This document shows positions 1 through 8,264 of a DNA stretch of 46,701 bases, piece after piece. The position numbers and the translations under genes are program-made. The first letter of the stretch is position 1. Each line of letters starts with the position of its first letter. Location: positions 1-46,701 of the forward strand of contig JAVKLI010000071.1 of NCBI GenBank assembly GCA_031539425.1, given 5' to 3'. This stretch comes from UBA4416 sp031539425. GTDB lineage: Bacteria; Bacteroidota; Bacteroidia; B-17B0; Aurantibacillaceae. The notes under the pieces are model-generated. The model made no database searches, had not been told where the DNA came from, and saw only the letters and a program-made list of their open reading frames with translations.

Positions 1-1
1 A

Positions 2-88
2 ACACAGTCTGGTATTTTTGTAATAAATGGCAACAACCCTACCTCAGATTGGCACCACTCAGTTGGGTTCCGTAGTTGTAGGCAATAG
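2..88 (+). CDS. Possible C-terminal tail of a partial protein
   Basis: The plus strand is open from the window edge to a TAG at 86-88 in frame 2, giving 28 residues that end DWHHSVGFRSCRQ. A GFR-type ending after a Trp/His-rich stretch recalls the C-termini of formylglycine-generating-enzyme (SUMF1-like) and related Bacteroidota repeat proteins. That resemblance is weak and rests on a handful of residues. The start lies outside the window. It could equally be a chance open frame. Confidence 0.25.
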   Translation, partial: TQSGIFVINGNNPTSDWHHSVGFRSCRQ

Positions 89-137
89 TTTTTTTTAACT
101 TCCAACTTAGTCAGAAGAGCTGTAGTGGCTGAAAATT

Positions 138-164
138 GGGGGTAGTTGTAAAACATATACCCCC
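138..164. repeat. GC-rich inverted repeat (stem-loop)
   Basis: GGGGGTA at 138-144 pairs perfectly with TACCCCC at 158-164 around a 13-base loop. It lies 50 bases after the possible gene tail and 275 bases before psd. No clean T-tract follows on the plus strand, so it is not a typical intrinsic terminator. It may belong to an intergenic palindromic repeat. Confidence 0.5.
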
Positions 165-391
165 CTTTCAAGCATCCCCTTTATGGAATTGTAATTAGAG
201 GCAAGCTAAAGTAGTTTTATTTAATTCCCAATAAATGAGGGAGTTAGGAGGGGTTACCTTTAAAAGTTTTCTCTAAAAATAAGAATGGAGTAAATTGGAA
301 AATTGAATGATAAATTCTAATCAGATTGTTAGCATTTAAGACTGCGTTTAATACATTTATAAGAAAGCTAAGTATAATTTAAAAAAAATAA

Positions 392-399
392 TATTTTTG
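392..399 (+). promoter_or_regulatory. Putative psd-operon promoter (-7 box)
   Basis: TATTTTTG is an exact match to the Bacteroidota -7 consensus TAnnTTTG, 39 bases before the psd start codon. No clear -33 TTG was found at the expected distance. The same motif occurs by chance in AT-rich DNA, so the position before a gene string is the main support. Confidence 0.4.
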
Positions 400-438
400 T
401 GTTTATTATATCTATTTTAGACTGAATTAAATTAAAAA

Positions 439-1098
439 ATGAAATTTCATAAAGAAGGGCGTCAATCGCTTTTACTAGCTCTTATTGTAAGTGCTACTCT
501 ATTTTCAATTAGCACTTGGTTATGCCCTAATAACAAAATATTAGTATATATTTTAAACGCCATTGCATTGTTTGTATTAATCATAATTTTGCAGTTTTTT
601 AGAAGCCCCACCCGTCAGCACAACATTAATATTAATTCAATTATAGCCCCAGCAGATGGAAAAGTTGTAGTAATTGAGGAAGTGATGGATACCGAATATT
701 TTAAAGAAAAAAAGCTGCAAGTATCCATTTTTATGTCGCCACTTAATGTGCATGTCAATAGGTATCCTATTAGTGGAGATGTAGTGTATACAAAATATCA
801 TCCAGGAAAGTTTTTGGTTGCTTCTTTACCTAAATCAAGCACAGAAAATGAACGTACAACAATAGTGGTAAAACATCCTGAAAACCATAAAGAAGTGCTT
901 CTTCGTCAAATTGCCGGCTTTTTAGCCCGACGTATTGTTATGTATAGTAAAACAAATGATAAGGCAGTTCAATGCCAAGAGCTAGGTTTTATAAAATTTG
1001 GCTCCCGTGTAGATTTATTATTACCATTAGATTGCAAACTCAAAGTAAACATTGGCGATGTCTGTAAAGGCTCTCAAACAGTGATAGCTGAGTTTTAA
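439..1098 (+). CDS. psd: Phosphatidylserine decarboxylase proenzyme
   Basis: Makes phosphatidylethanolamine by decarboxylating phosphatidylserine at the inner membrane. The 219-residue length fits the short bacterial/archaeal type (about 210-230). Residues 11-52 form two hydrophobic segments that anchor the protein. APADGKV (70-76) and the PLNVHVNRYPISG block (101-113) are family signatures. KFGSRVDLLLP (187-197) carries the Gly188-Ser189 bond, where family members self-cleave to produce the pyruvoyl group on the new N-terminal Ser. It is the first gene of a tight string with radC (21-base gap), wecB and nadD, with a -7-type promoter 39 bases upstream. Some close relatives act on archaetidylserine, but in a bacterium the PS enzyme is expected. 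Confidence 0.93.
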   Translation: MKFHKEGRQSLLLALIVSATLFSISTWLCPNNKILVYILNAIALFVLIIILQFFRSPTRQHNININSIIAPADGKVVVIEEVMDTEYFKEKKLQVSIFMSPLNVHVNRYPISGDVVYTKYHPGKFLVASLPKSSTENERTTIVVKHPENHKEVLLRQIAGFLARRIVMYSKTNDKAVQCQELGFIKFGSRVDLLLPLDCKLKVNIGDVCKGSQTVIAEF

Positions 1099-1119
1099 AA
1101 TTTAAATCATATAGTACAA

Positions 1120-1812
1120 ATGAACAAGGTAGCGCATTTAAATTTAAAGGCGCTTTCAATAAAAGATAGGCCAAGAGAAAAGCTAGAACTTGGCGGCCCT
1201 AAATCACTTTCCGATTCAGAATTATTAGCCATACTTTTAGCCTCTGGCAATAAAGAAGAAACAGCCATTCAGTTAGCGCAACGTATTTTAAATACTTATC
1301 AAAATTCGGTAAACCAACTATTTAATTTAAGCATAACAGATTTTACAAAATTTAAAGGTGTAGGTAAAGTAAAAGCCATCACTATCATTGCAGCCTTAGA
1401 GCTTGCTAAACGTCGAAAAATAGCAATGGTTGATGAAACAAAAATTACCTCTTCACAACAAGCCTATCAAATATTTTACCCAATGCTTTCAGATTTAAAT
1501 TACGAAGCGTTTTGTGTTGTTTATTTAAAGCATAATAAAACTATAATTCATCAAGAATTAATATCAAAAGGAGGCATTAATACTGTAACTGTCGACATCA
1601 AATTAATTTTAAATCACGCTTTAACGCACTTAGCATCTAATATTATTATTGCCCACAATCATCCTACAGGCAAATTAGAACCTAGCAAACAAGATATAGA
1701 ATTGACTACTAAAATTAAACAAGCAGCAGCATTAGTTGACATCACCTTATTAGATCATATTGTTTTAGGTGCGCAAGAATATTTTAGTTTTGCAGATTAT
1801 AACTTAATTTAA
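1120..1812 (+). CDS. radC: RadC/JAB-domain protein (UPF0758)
   Basis: RadC-family protein of 230 residues, the normal length. The N-terminal 100 residues hold the UPF0758 helix-hairpin-helix-like region (KFKGVGKVKA around 78-87). The C-terminal half is a JAMM/MPN+ metalloprotease-like fold with HNHPTGKLEPSKQD at 179-192, in which His179, His181 and Asp192 match the zinc ligands. The historical DNA-repair role is doubtful and the true biochemical role of chromosomal RadC is not settled. The start follows psd by 21 bases and the stop is 2 bases before wecB, so it is probably co-transcribed with both. No sign of an associated mobile island was seen. Confidence 0.92.
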   Translation: MNKVAHLNLKALSIKDRPREKLELGGPKSLSDSELLAILLASGNKEETAIQLAQRILNTYQNSVNQLFNLSITDFTKFKGVGKVKAITIIAALELAKRRKIAMVDETKITSSQQAYQIFYPMLSDLNYEAFCVVYLKHNKTIIHQELISKGGINTVTVDIKLILNHALTHLASNIIIAHNHPTGKLEPSKQDIELTTKIKQAAALVDITLLDHIVLGAQEYFSFADYNLI

Positions 1813-1814
1813 AA

Positions 1815-2984
1815 ATGATTAAACTAATAACTATAATAGGAGCTCGGCCTCAAATTATAAAAGCAGCAGCTTTAAGTAGAGCTATTAGCAATTATTTTAC
1901 CACACAAATAGAAGAAGTTATTGTGCATACTGGTCAGCATTATGATGATAACATGAGTGCTGTATTTTTTAAAGAACTCCAAATTCCACAACCAAAATAT
2001 AATTTAAATGTAGGTAGTAATAGCCATGGGCAACAAACAGCGCAAATGATACAAGGCATAGAAGCTATTTTAATAAACGAAAATCCAAATGCTGTAGTCC
2101 TTTATGGTGATACCAACTCTACACTTGCAGGAGCTATGGCTACCTGCAAACTAAATATACCAATTATACATATTGAAGCCGGCATTAGATCCTTTAATAA
2201 ACAAATGCCTGAAGAGGTAAATAGAATTATTACCGATCATGTGTCAACCCTCATGTTTGTACCAACACAAAAAGGCATTGAAAATTTAAAAATAGAAGGT
2301 TTTAATATCAACACTAAAATACCTTATTCAAACAACAACCCTGGTGTTTTTTTATGTGGCGATGTAATGTATGATAACAGCTTATACTTTAGTAAAGTAG
2401 CTGATAAAAATACTAACATTATTCAAAATAATCAATTAATAAAAAACAACTACATTTTAGCCACCATTCACAGAAATCAAAATACAGATGAACCGGCACG
2501 CTTGAATGCCATATTTGAGAGCTTTATAACAATTGCAAATCAACATCAAATAGATATTGTTATGCCATTGCACCCTCGTACACACAAACTTATTCAAACC
2601 AATTTAAAATATGAATTGCTACAAAAAGTTTTAAATCATCAACATATAAAAATTATACCTCCAGCAACATTTATTGAAATGATTGCTTTAGAAAAAAATT
2701 GTTTTTTGATTATGACAGATAGTGGAGGCGTTCAAAAAGAAGCCTATTATTTTGAAAAGCCATGTATTATTTTACGAGAAGAAACCGAATGGATAGAGCT
2801 GGTTGAAATAGGCGCAGCTATAGTTACCGATACAGATGTTTCAAAAATTTTAGAAGCCTATCAAAAGCTGTCGCATTTAAATAGCTTTAACGATACAAAA
2901 ATGTACGGTGATGGCAAGGCAGCTGAGTATATTTGTAATGAAATTATTAAACATTGTAGTTTAAAGATATCATCAAATAATTAA
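1815..2984 (+). CDS. wecB: UDP-N-acetylglucosamine 2-epimerase (non-hydrolysing)
   Basis: Interconverts UDP-GlcNAc and UDP-ManNAc in the cytoplasm, feeding surface-polysaccharide synthesis. The 389 residues cover the full GT-B fold. Signatures in order: GARPQIIKAAAL near the N-terminus, TGQHYDDNMS, GDTNSTLAGAMA, HIEAGIRSFNKQMPEEVNR, the PLHPRT loop and TDSGGVQKEAYY, which binds the UDP moiety. It sits 2 bases after radC and 2 bases before nadD. No UDP-ManNAc dehydrogenase (WecC) or dedicated polysaccharide cluster is adjacent, so the end product cannot be told here. Glycosyltransferases lie 2-5 kb away on the other strand. Confidence 0.94.
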   Translation: MIKLITIIGARPQIIKAAALSRAISNYFTTQIEEVIVHTGQHYDDNMSAVFFKELQIPQPKYNLNVGSNSHGQQTAQMIQGIEAILINENPNAVVLYGDTNSTLAGAMATCKLNIPIIHIEAGIRSFNKQMPEEVNRIITDHVSTLMFVPTQKGIENLKIEGFNINTKIPYSNNNPGVFLCGDVMYDNSLYFSKVADKNTNIIQNNQLIKNNYILATIHRNQNTDEPARLNAIFESFITIANQHQIDIVMPLHPRTHKLIQTNLKYELLQKVLNHQHIKIIPPATFIEMIALEKNCFLIMTDSGGVQKEAYYFEKPCIILREETEWIELVEIGAAIVTDTDVSKILEAYQKLSHLNSFNDTKMYGDGKAAEYICNEIIKHCSLKISSNN

Positions 2985-2986
2985 AC

Positions 2987-3565
2987 ATGACCATTGCCTT
3001 ATTTTTTGGATCCTTTAACCCTATTCATAATGGGCATTTGCATATTGCTAAACATATCATAAAACAATTTAATTTTGATGAAATTTGGTTTATAGTAAGC
3101 CCTCAAAATCCTCTAAAATTAAACACAACCTTACTTGATGAAAATGAAAGATTAAAACTAGTAAATCTCGCTACTGAGCAGTATCCAAATTTTAAATCTT
3201 GTAATGTTGAGTTTAGTTTACCTAAACCTTCGTATACAATACACACCCTTAATACACTCTCATTAGAATATCCAAATTATACCTTTTCAATTATAATAGG
3301 CGAAGATAACGCATCAACATTGCCCTATTGGAAAGATTATCAATCAATATTAAATCAATATAAAGTGTATGTGTACCCTCGAATTCATCAAAACAACGCT
3401 ACAACTATTAAACATCCAAATATCATTTATACCAACTTTAAACTATTAAATATTTCATCAACAGAAATAAGGCATTGTATACAAAATAAACAAGATGTAT
3501 CAATGCAAATACCTGAAAAAGTGCATCATTATTGCATTAAACATCAATTATTTTTACAGCAATAA
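2987..3565 (+). CDS. nadD: Nicotinate-nucleotide adenylyltransferase
   Basis: Adenylates nicotinate mononucleotide to deamido-NAD in NAD synthesis. 192 residues, normal for NadD. FFGSFNPIHNGHLHIA (6-21) is the nucleotidyltransferase signature, with the HxGH-type motif as HNGH. IIGEDNASTLPYWKDYQSI is the middle substrate-binding segment, and ISSTEIR near the C-terminus is the second nucleotide-binding motif. It is the last gene of the psd-radC-wecB-nadD string. The stop is 4 bases from the stop of the convergent hemJ-like gene, leaving no room for a separate terminator. Confidence 0.95.
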   Translation: MTIALFFGSFNPIHNGHLHIAKHIIKQFNFDEIWFIVSPQNPLKLNTTLLDENERLKLVNLATEQYPNFKSCNVEFSLPKPSYTIHTLNTLSLEYPNYTFSIIIGEDNASTLPYWKDYQSILNQYKVYVYPRIHQNNATTIKHPNIIYTNFKLLNISSTEIRHCIQNKQDVSMQIPEKVHHYCIKHQLFLQQ

Positions 3566-3569
3566 AAAA

Positions 3570-4106
3570 TTACGATTTTTCCCTTCGCTTTTTATATAAA
3601 TACACAAATAGAAAAAGCATTGCGGTAATTAAAGCAAAGCATACCGTTTGCCAAATTAAATTATTTATTGGTTTTACAACAACCAATATTACAATAGAAA
3701 TAAGTAACACTGTGGCTAATTCATTAAACAATCTTAATTGAAACGAGGATTTTGTAAAAATCATTTGCTGTTGTTGTTTAAAATAAAAATGGCATTTTAA
3801 GTGATAAAAATAGAGCCCAACTAGAAATGCAATTTTAAGAAGCATCCAAGGCAATGTTAAAATTATTGGGTTTAAAAATAACATCCATAAGCCAAAAAAT
3901 GCAGTTAATATAGCTGCTGGCCAGGTGATGATGTACCATAATTTTTTTTGCATTATTAATAATTGATTTATTAAAATAATTCTATCTGGCTCTTGTTTAT
4001 GAGAGGCTTCTTTGGCGTAGATAAATAACCGAACTATATAAAATAAACCAGCAAACCAACATACTACAAAAATGATATGAAAGGCTTTAACGTACAAATA
4101 TGACAT
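3570..4106 (-). CDS. hemJ: HemJ-like protoporphyrinogen oxidase (membrane)
   Basis: Four to five transmembrane helices in 178 residues, matching the HemJ/UPF0093 family, which oxidises (copro)protoporphyrinogen IX in heme synthesis. The first helix reads KAFHIIFVVCWFAGLFYIVR, with the family's conserved His and Arg; the last helix follows LRLFNELATVLL, another family signature. A longer open frame begins at 4208, but it overlaps the divergent thioesterase gene and adds 34 residues unlike the family. MSYLYVKAFHIIF at 4106 is therefore taken as the start. No other heme genes are adjacent. CopD-type proteins are distant relatives, but the motif pattern favours HemJ. Confidence 0.78.
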   Translation of the reverse strand: MSYLYVKAFHIIFVVCWFAGLFYIVRLFIYAKEASHKQEPDRIILINQLLIMQKKLWYIITWPAAILTAFFGLWMLFLNPIILTLPWMLLKIAFLVGLYFYHLKCHFYFKQQQQMIFTKSSFQLRLFNELATVLLISIVILVVVKPINNLIWQTVCFALITAMLFLFVYLYKKRREKS

Positions 4107-4133
4107 GTTTCTTTTTTTAGATGTTAAAGTTAG

Positions 4134-4141
4134 TAATTTTG
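4134..4141 (+). promoter_or_regulatory. Putative thioesterase promoter (-7 box)
   Basis: TAATTTTG matches TAnnTTTG exactly, 21 bases before the thioesterase ATG, in the 56-base gap between two divergent genes. Only a T-rich stretch is present where the -33 element should be. The gap is free only if hemJ starts at 4106. Confidence 0.45.
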
Positions 4142-4162
4142 TACTTCTAATTTTACATAAAT

Positions 4163-4687
4163 ATGTCTGCAAATATAACATCTCGCACTGCCAAAGAATC
4201 TTTATCAATAAATACCGAAGTTGTTTTGCCTAATGATACCAACCATGTTGGAAATTTATTTGGTGGAAAATTGTTACAATGGATGGACATAACAGGCTCC
4301 GTAGCGGCACATAGGCATTGTAAACGGGTTGTGGTTACAGCTTCTATTAATCATGTGTCTTTTGATAATCCTATTTTAAAAAACAGTATTGTAACCTTAG
4401 AAGCCAAAGTATCCCGAGCTTTTAAAAGTAGTATGGAAGTATTTATTGATGTATATGTAGAGCATCATACAACTGGCGAAAAAACAAAATGCAACGAAGC
4501 TATTTTTACTTTTGTAGCTATAGATCAACATGGCTCTCCAGTACCTGTTCCGGAATTGATACCAGAAACAGAGTTAGAGAAAAAACGCTACGATGCGGCC
4601 TTGCGTAGAAGACAATTATCCTTAGTATTATCAGGCCGAATGAAGGCTGAAGATGCCTCGGAGTTAAAGGCTTTATTTATAAAATAA
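4163..4687 (+). CDS. Acyl-CoA thioesterase (hotdog fold)
   Basis: Cytosolic acyl-CoA hydrolase of the YciA/BACH group, cleaving acyl-CoA to free acid and CoA. 174 residues with one hotdog domain. NHVGNLFGGKLLQWMDITGS (about 27-46) contains the conserved Asn and the GG-x-LL-x-WMD segment that holds the catalytic Asp. ASINHVSFDNPI follows, as in the family. A basic, charged C-terminal tail (RYDAALRRRQ onward) is also common to the group. It stands alone, divergent from the hemJ-like gene and convergent with the GT9 gene (9-base gap). The substrate chain length cannot be read from sequence. Confidence 0.88.
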   Translation: MSANITSRTAKESLSINTEVVLPNDTNHVGNLFGGKLLQWMDITGSVAAHRHCKRVVVTASINHVSFDNPILKNSIVTLEAKVSRAFKSSMEVFIDVYVEHHTTGEKTKCNEAIFTFVAIDQHGSPVPVPELIPETELEKKRYDAALRRRQLSLVLSGRMKAEDASELKALFIK

Positions 4688-4696
4688 AAAATTATG

Positions 4697-5653
4697 CTAA
4701 AATGAATTAGTAGGAATTACTAGTTCATTCATACATTTAAAATGTTGTTTAGGACACCTTTTTTTTCCTAGCTTAGAACAAGGTCTACAGCTTAAATTTA
4801 AAACCTCTAAATTAGTATGAGTAGTTTCATAAGGCCCCATACCAATTTCTGGTGTTGTATTTCCCCATAGTGTAAAAATATTTTTTTTAAATGCCGCCGC
4901 CATGTGCATTAAACCTGTATCGGATGTAATTACGTTTTGAGCTTGTTTTATAATAGACGCAGATTGATTGATATTTAAAAGCCCAGCGGCATTAAATGTT
5001 TTTTGAAAAAATTGTTGATGTAACAATTTCGATACGTATACATCATCCTTTGAACCTAAAATAACTAAAGGTAACTGTGATACATTGCAAATTTCGATGA
5101 GTTTGTTTAATGGAATTTGTTTGGTATAATAAGACCCCCCAATTACTAAGGCATTATAGCCATTTAAAAATTGATGTGGTAAAAATGTAGTAACATTTAT
5201 TTCATCTTTTTTTAAAATAAAATACTCTAATCCTTTATGATCATTTAAAACACCTAATGGTTTGAGTGTTTCAAAATAACGGTCAACAATATGTATAGAA
5301 GGGAGTTTGTTAATTTTAAAATTAACATACAACCATTTTTCAAAATTTAATTTATTAAAAGAAAAACTTGGCTTAGCCAATAACAGCTTTAATTTTAAAC
5401 TTCTTAGGTTATGATGTAAGTCAATTATATAATCATAATTTTCATTTTTTAACTCAGTAGTAATTTCAAAAATAGATTTTGAAAATGAATATATGTGTTG
5501 TATATAAGGGTTAGATAATACAATAGGTTCAAATTGTTTTTTGGTTACAAAATGAATTTCTACATTTTTAATTTGTTGTTTGGTACAACGTAGTAATGGT
5601 GTTGTTAAAACAATGTCTCCAATTGAGCTAAATCTTATAAATAATAGTTTCAT
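4697..5653 (-). CDS. Glycosyltransferase family 9 (heptosyltransferase-like)
   Basis: GT9 family enzyme of 318 residues, related to LPS heptosyltransferases that transfer ADP-heptose to the inner core on the cytoplasmic face of the inner membrane. FIRFSSIGDIVLTTPLLR (5-22) is the N-terminal family signature with the SSxGD motif. VITSDTGLMHMAAAFKK and LWGNTTPEIGMGPY near the C-terminus form the nucleotide-sugar site. RPCSKLGKKRCPKQHFKCM is the Cys-containing tail seen in many members. It is last in the five-gene minus-strand string and starts 12 bases after coaE. The sugar it transfers is not certain. Confidence 0.87.
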   Translation of the reverse strand: MKLLFIRFSSIGDIVLTTPLLRCTKQQIKNVEIHFVTKKQFEPIVLSNPYIQHIYSFSKSIFEITTELKNENYDYIIDLHHNLRSLKLKLLLAKPSFSFNKLNFEKWLYVNFKINKLPSIHIVDRYFETLKPLGVLNDHKGLEYFILKKDEINVTTFLPHQFLNGYNALVIGGSYYTKQIPLNKLIEICNVSQLPLVILGSKDDVYVSKLLHQQFFQKTFNAAGLLNINQSASIIKQAQNVITSDTGLMHMAAAFKKNIFTLWGNTTPEIGMGPYETTHTNLEVLNLSCRPCSKLGKKRCPKQHFKCMNELVIPTNSF

Positions 5654-5665
5654 TAAAAAATTAAG

Positions 5666-6247
5666 TTAATTACTAATTAATTGGTATAGTTTTAAAACTT
5701 GTGGTAATAAAGCGGTGTCATTATCATTTATAATTTGATGCGTACAAAATTTTATTTTCATTTCATCTAACATTTGCGCATTAATTATTTTTTCTATTTG
5801 CAAGTCGCTCATATTTGAACGTTGTTTAACTCTTTCTATTCGTAATTTTTTAGGTGCTATTACTATTATTAAAGCATCTAAATTTTTATGCGCATTGGCT
5901 TCTATTAATAAGGCTGATTCTTTTATAATCAATTTAGTATTACTATGCTTTTTAATAAACTGGTTAAAATCATTGATAACTCCGGGGTGTATGATGCTAT
6001 TTAATACTTCCCTTAAGTTATTATTATTGATAATGTTTTCGGAAATCCACTCTTTATTAAGAGTATTGCTGTTTGCATAAAACTGATTTCCAAATTTTTG
6101 TTCAATTATAGTTTTAATATTTTTATCAAAATATAATTCTTTGGCTCTGATATCAGAATTATAAATGGTACACCCTAGCGTTTCAAATACTTTTGAAGCA
6201 ACAGTTTTGCCTGAGCCTATACCACCTGTTAAACCTACTATTTTCAT
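5666..6247 (-). CDS. coaE: Dephospho-CoA kinase
   Basis: Catalyses the last step of coenzyme A synthesis, ATP-dependent phosphorylation of the dephospho-CoA ribose. 193 residues, the usual length. GGIGSGKT at 8-15 is the P-loop. The IHPGVINDF segment and the ESALLIEA stretch match the CoA domain and Walker B-like region of the family. Its ATG overlaps the TGA of the upstream GT87 gene (ATGA), which implies translational coupling, and the GT9 gene follows 12 bases later. A housekeeping gene enclosed between two glycosyltransferase genes is notable but not rare. Confidence 0.95.
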   Translation of the reverse strand: MKIVGLTGGIGSGKTVASKVFETLGCTIYNSDIRAKELYFDKNIKTIIEQKFGNQFYANSNTLNKEWISENIINNNNLREVLNSIIHPGVINDFNQFIKKHSNTKLIIKESALLIEANAHKNLDALIIVIAPKKLRIERVKQRSNMSDLQIEKIINAQMLDEMKIKFCTHQIINDNDTALLPQVLKLYQLISN

Positions 6248-7482
6248 GGTTTTAAAGCAACTAATTTGTTAGGATTACAGTATAACGAAATGGGTATTAA
6301 ACATAATGTGGCTAGTGTTAAACATTTATATTGTTGGCTTAAGAGAAATATTTTTTCACCTAAAATATTAGACCCATATAAAGGTGAATAAAACAACATA
6401 GCTAAAATAAATACAATAAAAAATAACTTGTATACACTTGTTTGTTTTGTATGTATTGTTGTAATATAAAAGTAAAGTAAATACATTATTAACGGTAGTG
6501 CAAATATAAAGGCATACTTTTGTTGATGTGGGGCAAGGATGGGAACTAACATTAAAAAGTAAGCAAATTGCCAAAATTGTTTTATTGAATGGGCTTGTTT
6601 AATAAATGGTAAATGTTTAAAGTACACTAAAGATAGGGTCATTAAAACCAATCTAACACTGTTTAATGCTAGTTCTGTTGACCTAACTGACAAATTTATA
6701 AGATTAATTGAATTTGAAACATCGTCGGTGTTGTTAGTAAAATAAGCAGGAATAAGCGCAGATAAACTATGAAGTTGGGTTATAAATTCAAATAGATGTT
6801 CATTATTTTGAGGGTTTATGATTTGCCACCATGCATTTAGCAAAAATAAATTATAGTTTAATCCTATAAATAAACTAGGCACAACCAAAAATAAAATACA
6901 TGAGCATAGTGTAGCAGACAGCATTTTAAAATAGCCTTTATAAATAAAATAAGGGAGTATAATAATTGGCATCAACTTGATATTAATAATTAATCCTAAT
7001 AAAATGCCAGCCGAAATATGTTTATTGTGATTAACTAAATAATATGCTTTAACCGAAACCCATAATAAAAATAACGTAACCTGAAGCATAGCTATATTAT
7101 ACGTGATAAACTGTATAGCAAGAACAACTGCAAAAGTTACCCAAAGCTGAGTTTGTTTTTTTGATAGGATTAAAAAATTAAACTCTCGTTGCAATATCAT
7201 AAACGTGTTGTATAAAAAACAAAATGATAACAATGACCAAATAACCTCTATTGCAAAGGGGCTATTAACAAAAGGCATTAAACACACTGCAAAAAAAGGA
7301 CTATAATAATATTGTAACCCTTTACACAATGGGGCTGTATAAATATTTTGACGCTTCCATAATTTATTTGCGGCATCTAAATACACATCAAAATCGCCAC
7401 CATCAAGGCTTGTAATAACAGAAAATACAATTGCTATAAGGCAGTACAGTAAAATGTATTTTTTTTTTTTTATAAAATTCAT
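6244..7482 (-). CDS. GT87-type membrane glycosyltransferase (DUF2029)
   Basis: Polytopic membrane protein of 412 residues with about ten hydrophobic helices. GGDFDVYLDAANKLWKRQNI near residues 29-48, followed by YYYSPFFAVCLMPF, is the pattern of the GT87/DUF2029 family, whose members transfer a sugar from a polyprenyl-phosphate donor on the outer face of the inner membrane. The start at 7482 shares one base with the stop of the TauE-like gene (TAATG). An upstream in-frame ATG at 7545 would lie inside that gene and adds non-hydrophobic residues, so it is rejected. Codons 4-8 include a run of 13 A, a slippage-prone tract. Donor and acceptor are unknown. Confidence 0.78.
   Translation of the reverse strand: MNFIKKKKYILLYCLIAIVFSVITSLDGGDFDVYLDAANKLWKRQNIYTAPLCKGLQYYYSPFFAVCLMPFVNSPFAIEVIWSLLSFCFLYNTFMILQREFNFLILSKKQTQLWVTFAVVLAIQFITYNIAMLQVTLFLLWVSVKAYYLVNHNKHISAGILLGLIINIKLMPIIILPYFIYKGYFKMLSATLCSCILFLVVPSLFIGLNYNLFLLNAWWQIINPQNNEHLFEFITQLHSLSALIPAYFTNNTDDVSNSINLINLSVRSTELALNSVRLVLMTLSLVYFKHLPFIKQAHSIKQFWQFAYFLMLVPILAPHQQKYAFIFALPLIMYLLYFYITTIHTKQTSVYKLFFIVFILAMLFYSPLYGSNILGEKIFLLSQQYKCLTLATLCLIPISLYCNPNKLVALKP
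7459..7471 (-). repeat. A13 homopolymer at start of GT87 gene
   Basis: Thirteen T on the plus strand (A13 in the coding strand) cover the third base of codon 4 and codons 5-8 (four AAA Lys). Runs of this length are prone to slippage. A gain or loss of one base here would shift the frame within the first ten codons. Confidence 0.85.
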
Positions 7483-8264
7483 TATACAATAATTCCAAAT
7501 ATTAAAAGTAAACTCATTAAAATTAAAAACAATGCAACTAGCCATTTTATAACTTTAAAAGTTGTTTTTTTAAGTAAATACTGCCCAAGTATTACACTCA
7601 TTAATGCAGCTATAATGGTTATTACTAAAATTAATTTGTTACCGTTTAGCACCAAAAAATTTAATGTAAACATATAAATACTCATTCTACTAATATCTAC
7701 AAGGCAGGCAATAGCAGTACCTGTAGCCACAAATTGTTCTTTAGATAAATTGGAATGAATTAAAAAAGCACTTCGTAAAGCACCTTGATGTCCTGTTAAC
7801 CCACCAAAAAAACCACTTAATAAACCACCTGCTACTAAATGTTTTTTGGTAATTTGAAATTGATTTATAAAATTAAATAACTCTACAAAAGCAAATAACA
7901 ACATTACCAAGCCTATACTAATGCCTGCTAATGAAATTTTAAATATTTTATCACTATTAAATAAATGGTATTGATAAAAAACAATTGAGTTTGTTGTTAC
8001 ATATTTTAAATAAAGCGCACCTACAAATGCTGCTAAAAGTGACGGAATACCAAATGACATAAGTGTAGAAAAGGAAATGTTTTTAAATGTAAAAGATATT
8101 TTAAAAATATTATTTATAAAATGAACAATTGCCGTGAGTGCTATGGCTGTTTCGATATTAAAATAAATGGCAAATACTGGTAATAAAATAGTACCAAGCC
8201 CAAAACCCGAAAAAAAGGTGAGCAACGAAGCAATAAAGGCTGTTATAGGTATAACTACAAACAT
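7482..8264 (-). CDS. TauE/SafE family membrane transporter
   Basis: Integral membrane protein of 260 residues with about eight hydrophobic helices, in the TauE/SafE (DUF81) superfamily linked to export of sulfite, sulfoacetate or other organosulfur anions. FFSGFGLGTILLPVFAIYF near the N-terminus and GGLLSGFFGGLTGHQGALRS in the middle are the duplicated Gly-rich repeats that define the family. It overlaps the sugar-kinase gene by 10 bases and the GT87 gene by one base, so all three are probably translated together. The substrate is unknown; placement in an envelope-glycan operon does not obviously fit sulfite export. Confidence 0.85.
   Translation of the reverse strand: MFVVIPITAFIASLLTFFSGFGLGTILLPVFAIYFNIETAIALTAIVHFINNIFKISFTFKNISFSTLMSFGIPSLLAAFVGALYLKYVTTNSIVFYQYHLFNSDKIFKISLAGISIGLVMLLFAFVELFNFINQFQITKKHLVAGGLLSGFFGGLTGHQGALRSAFLIHSNLSKEQFVATGTAIACLVDISRMSIYMFTLNFLVLNGNKLILVITIIAALMSVILGQYLLKKTTFKVIKWLVALFLILMSLLLIFGIIV

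Larger units (their letters stand above)
1..438. other. Non-coding left edge with stem-loops
   Basis: No complete gene is visible in this stretch. It holds a possible gene tail (2-88, listed separately), a GC-rich inverted repeat at 138-164, and a short imperfect repeat near 225-262 whose CCC/GGG-rich style resembles the palindromic inserts in the restriction-modification gene further right. The last 80 bases are very AT-rich and carry the likely promoter of psd. A 52-codon open frame on the minus strand running off the left edge was not recognised and is not called. Confidence 0.6.

Noticed and set aside
4107..4208. N-terminal extension of the hemJ-like gene
   Set aside because: It would overlap the divergent thioesterase gene by 46 bases and adds residues unlike the family; the start at 4106 matches HemJ.
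7483..7545. Upstream start for the GT87 gene
   Set aside because: The extension lies within the end of the TauE-like gene, and the start at 7482 shows a normal stop/start overlap.
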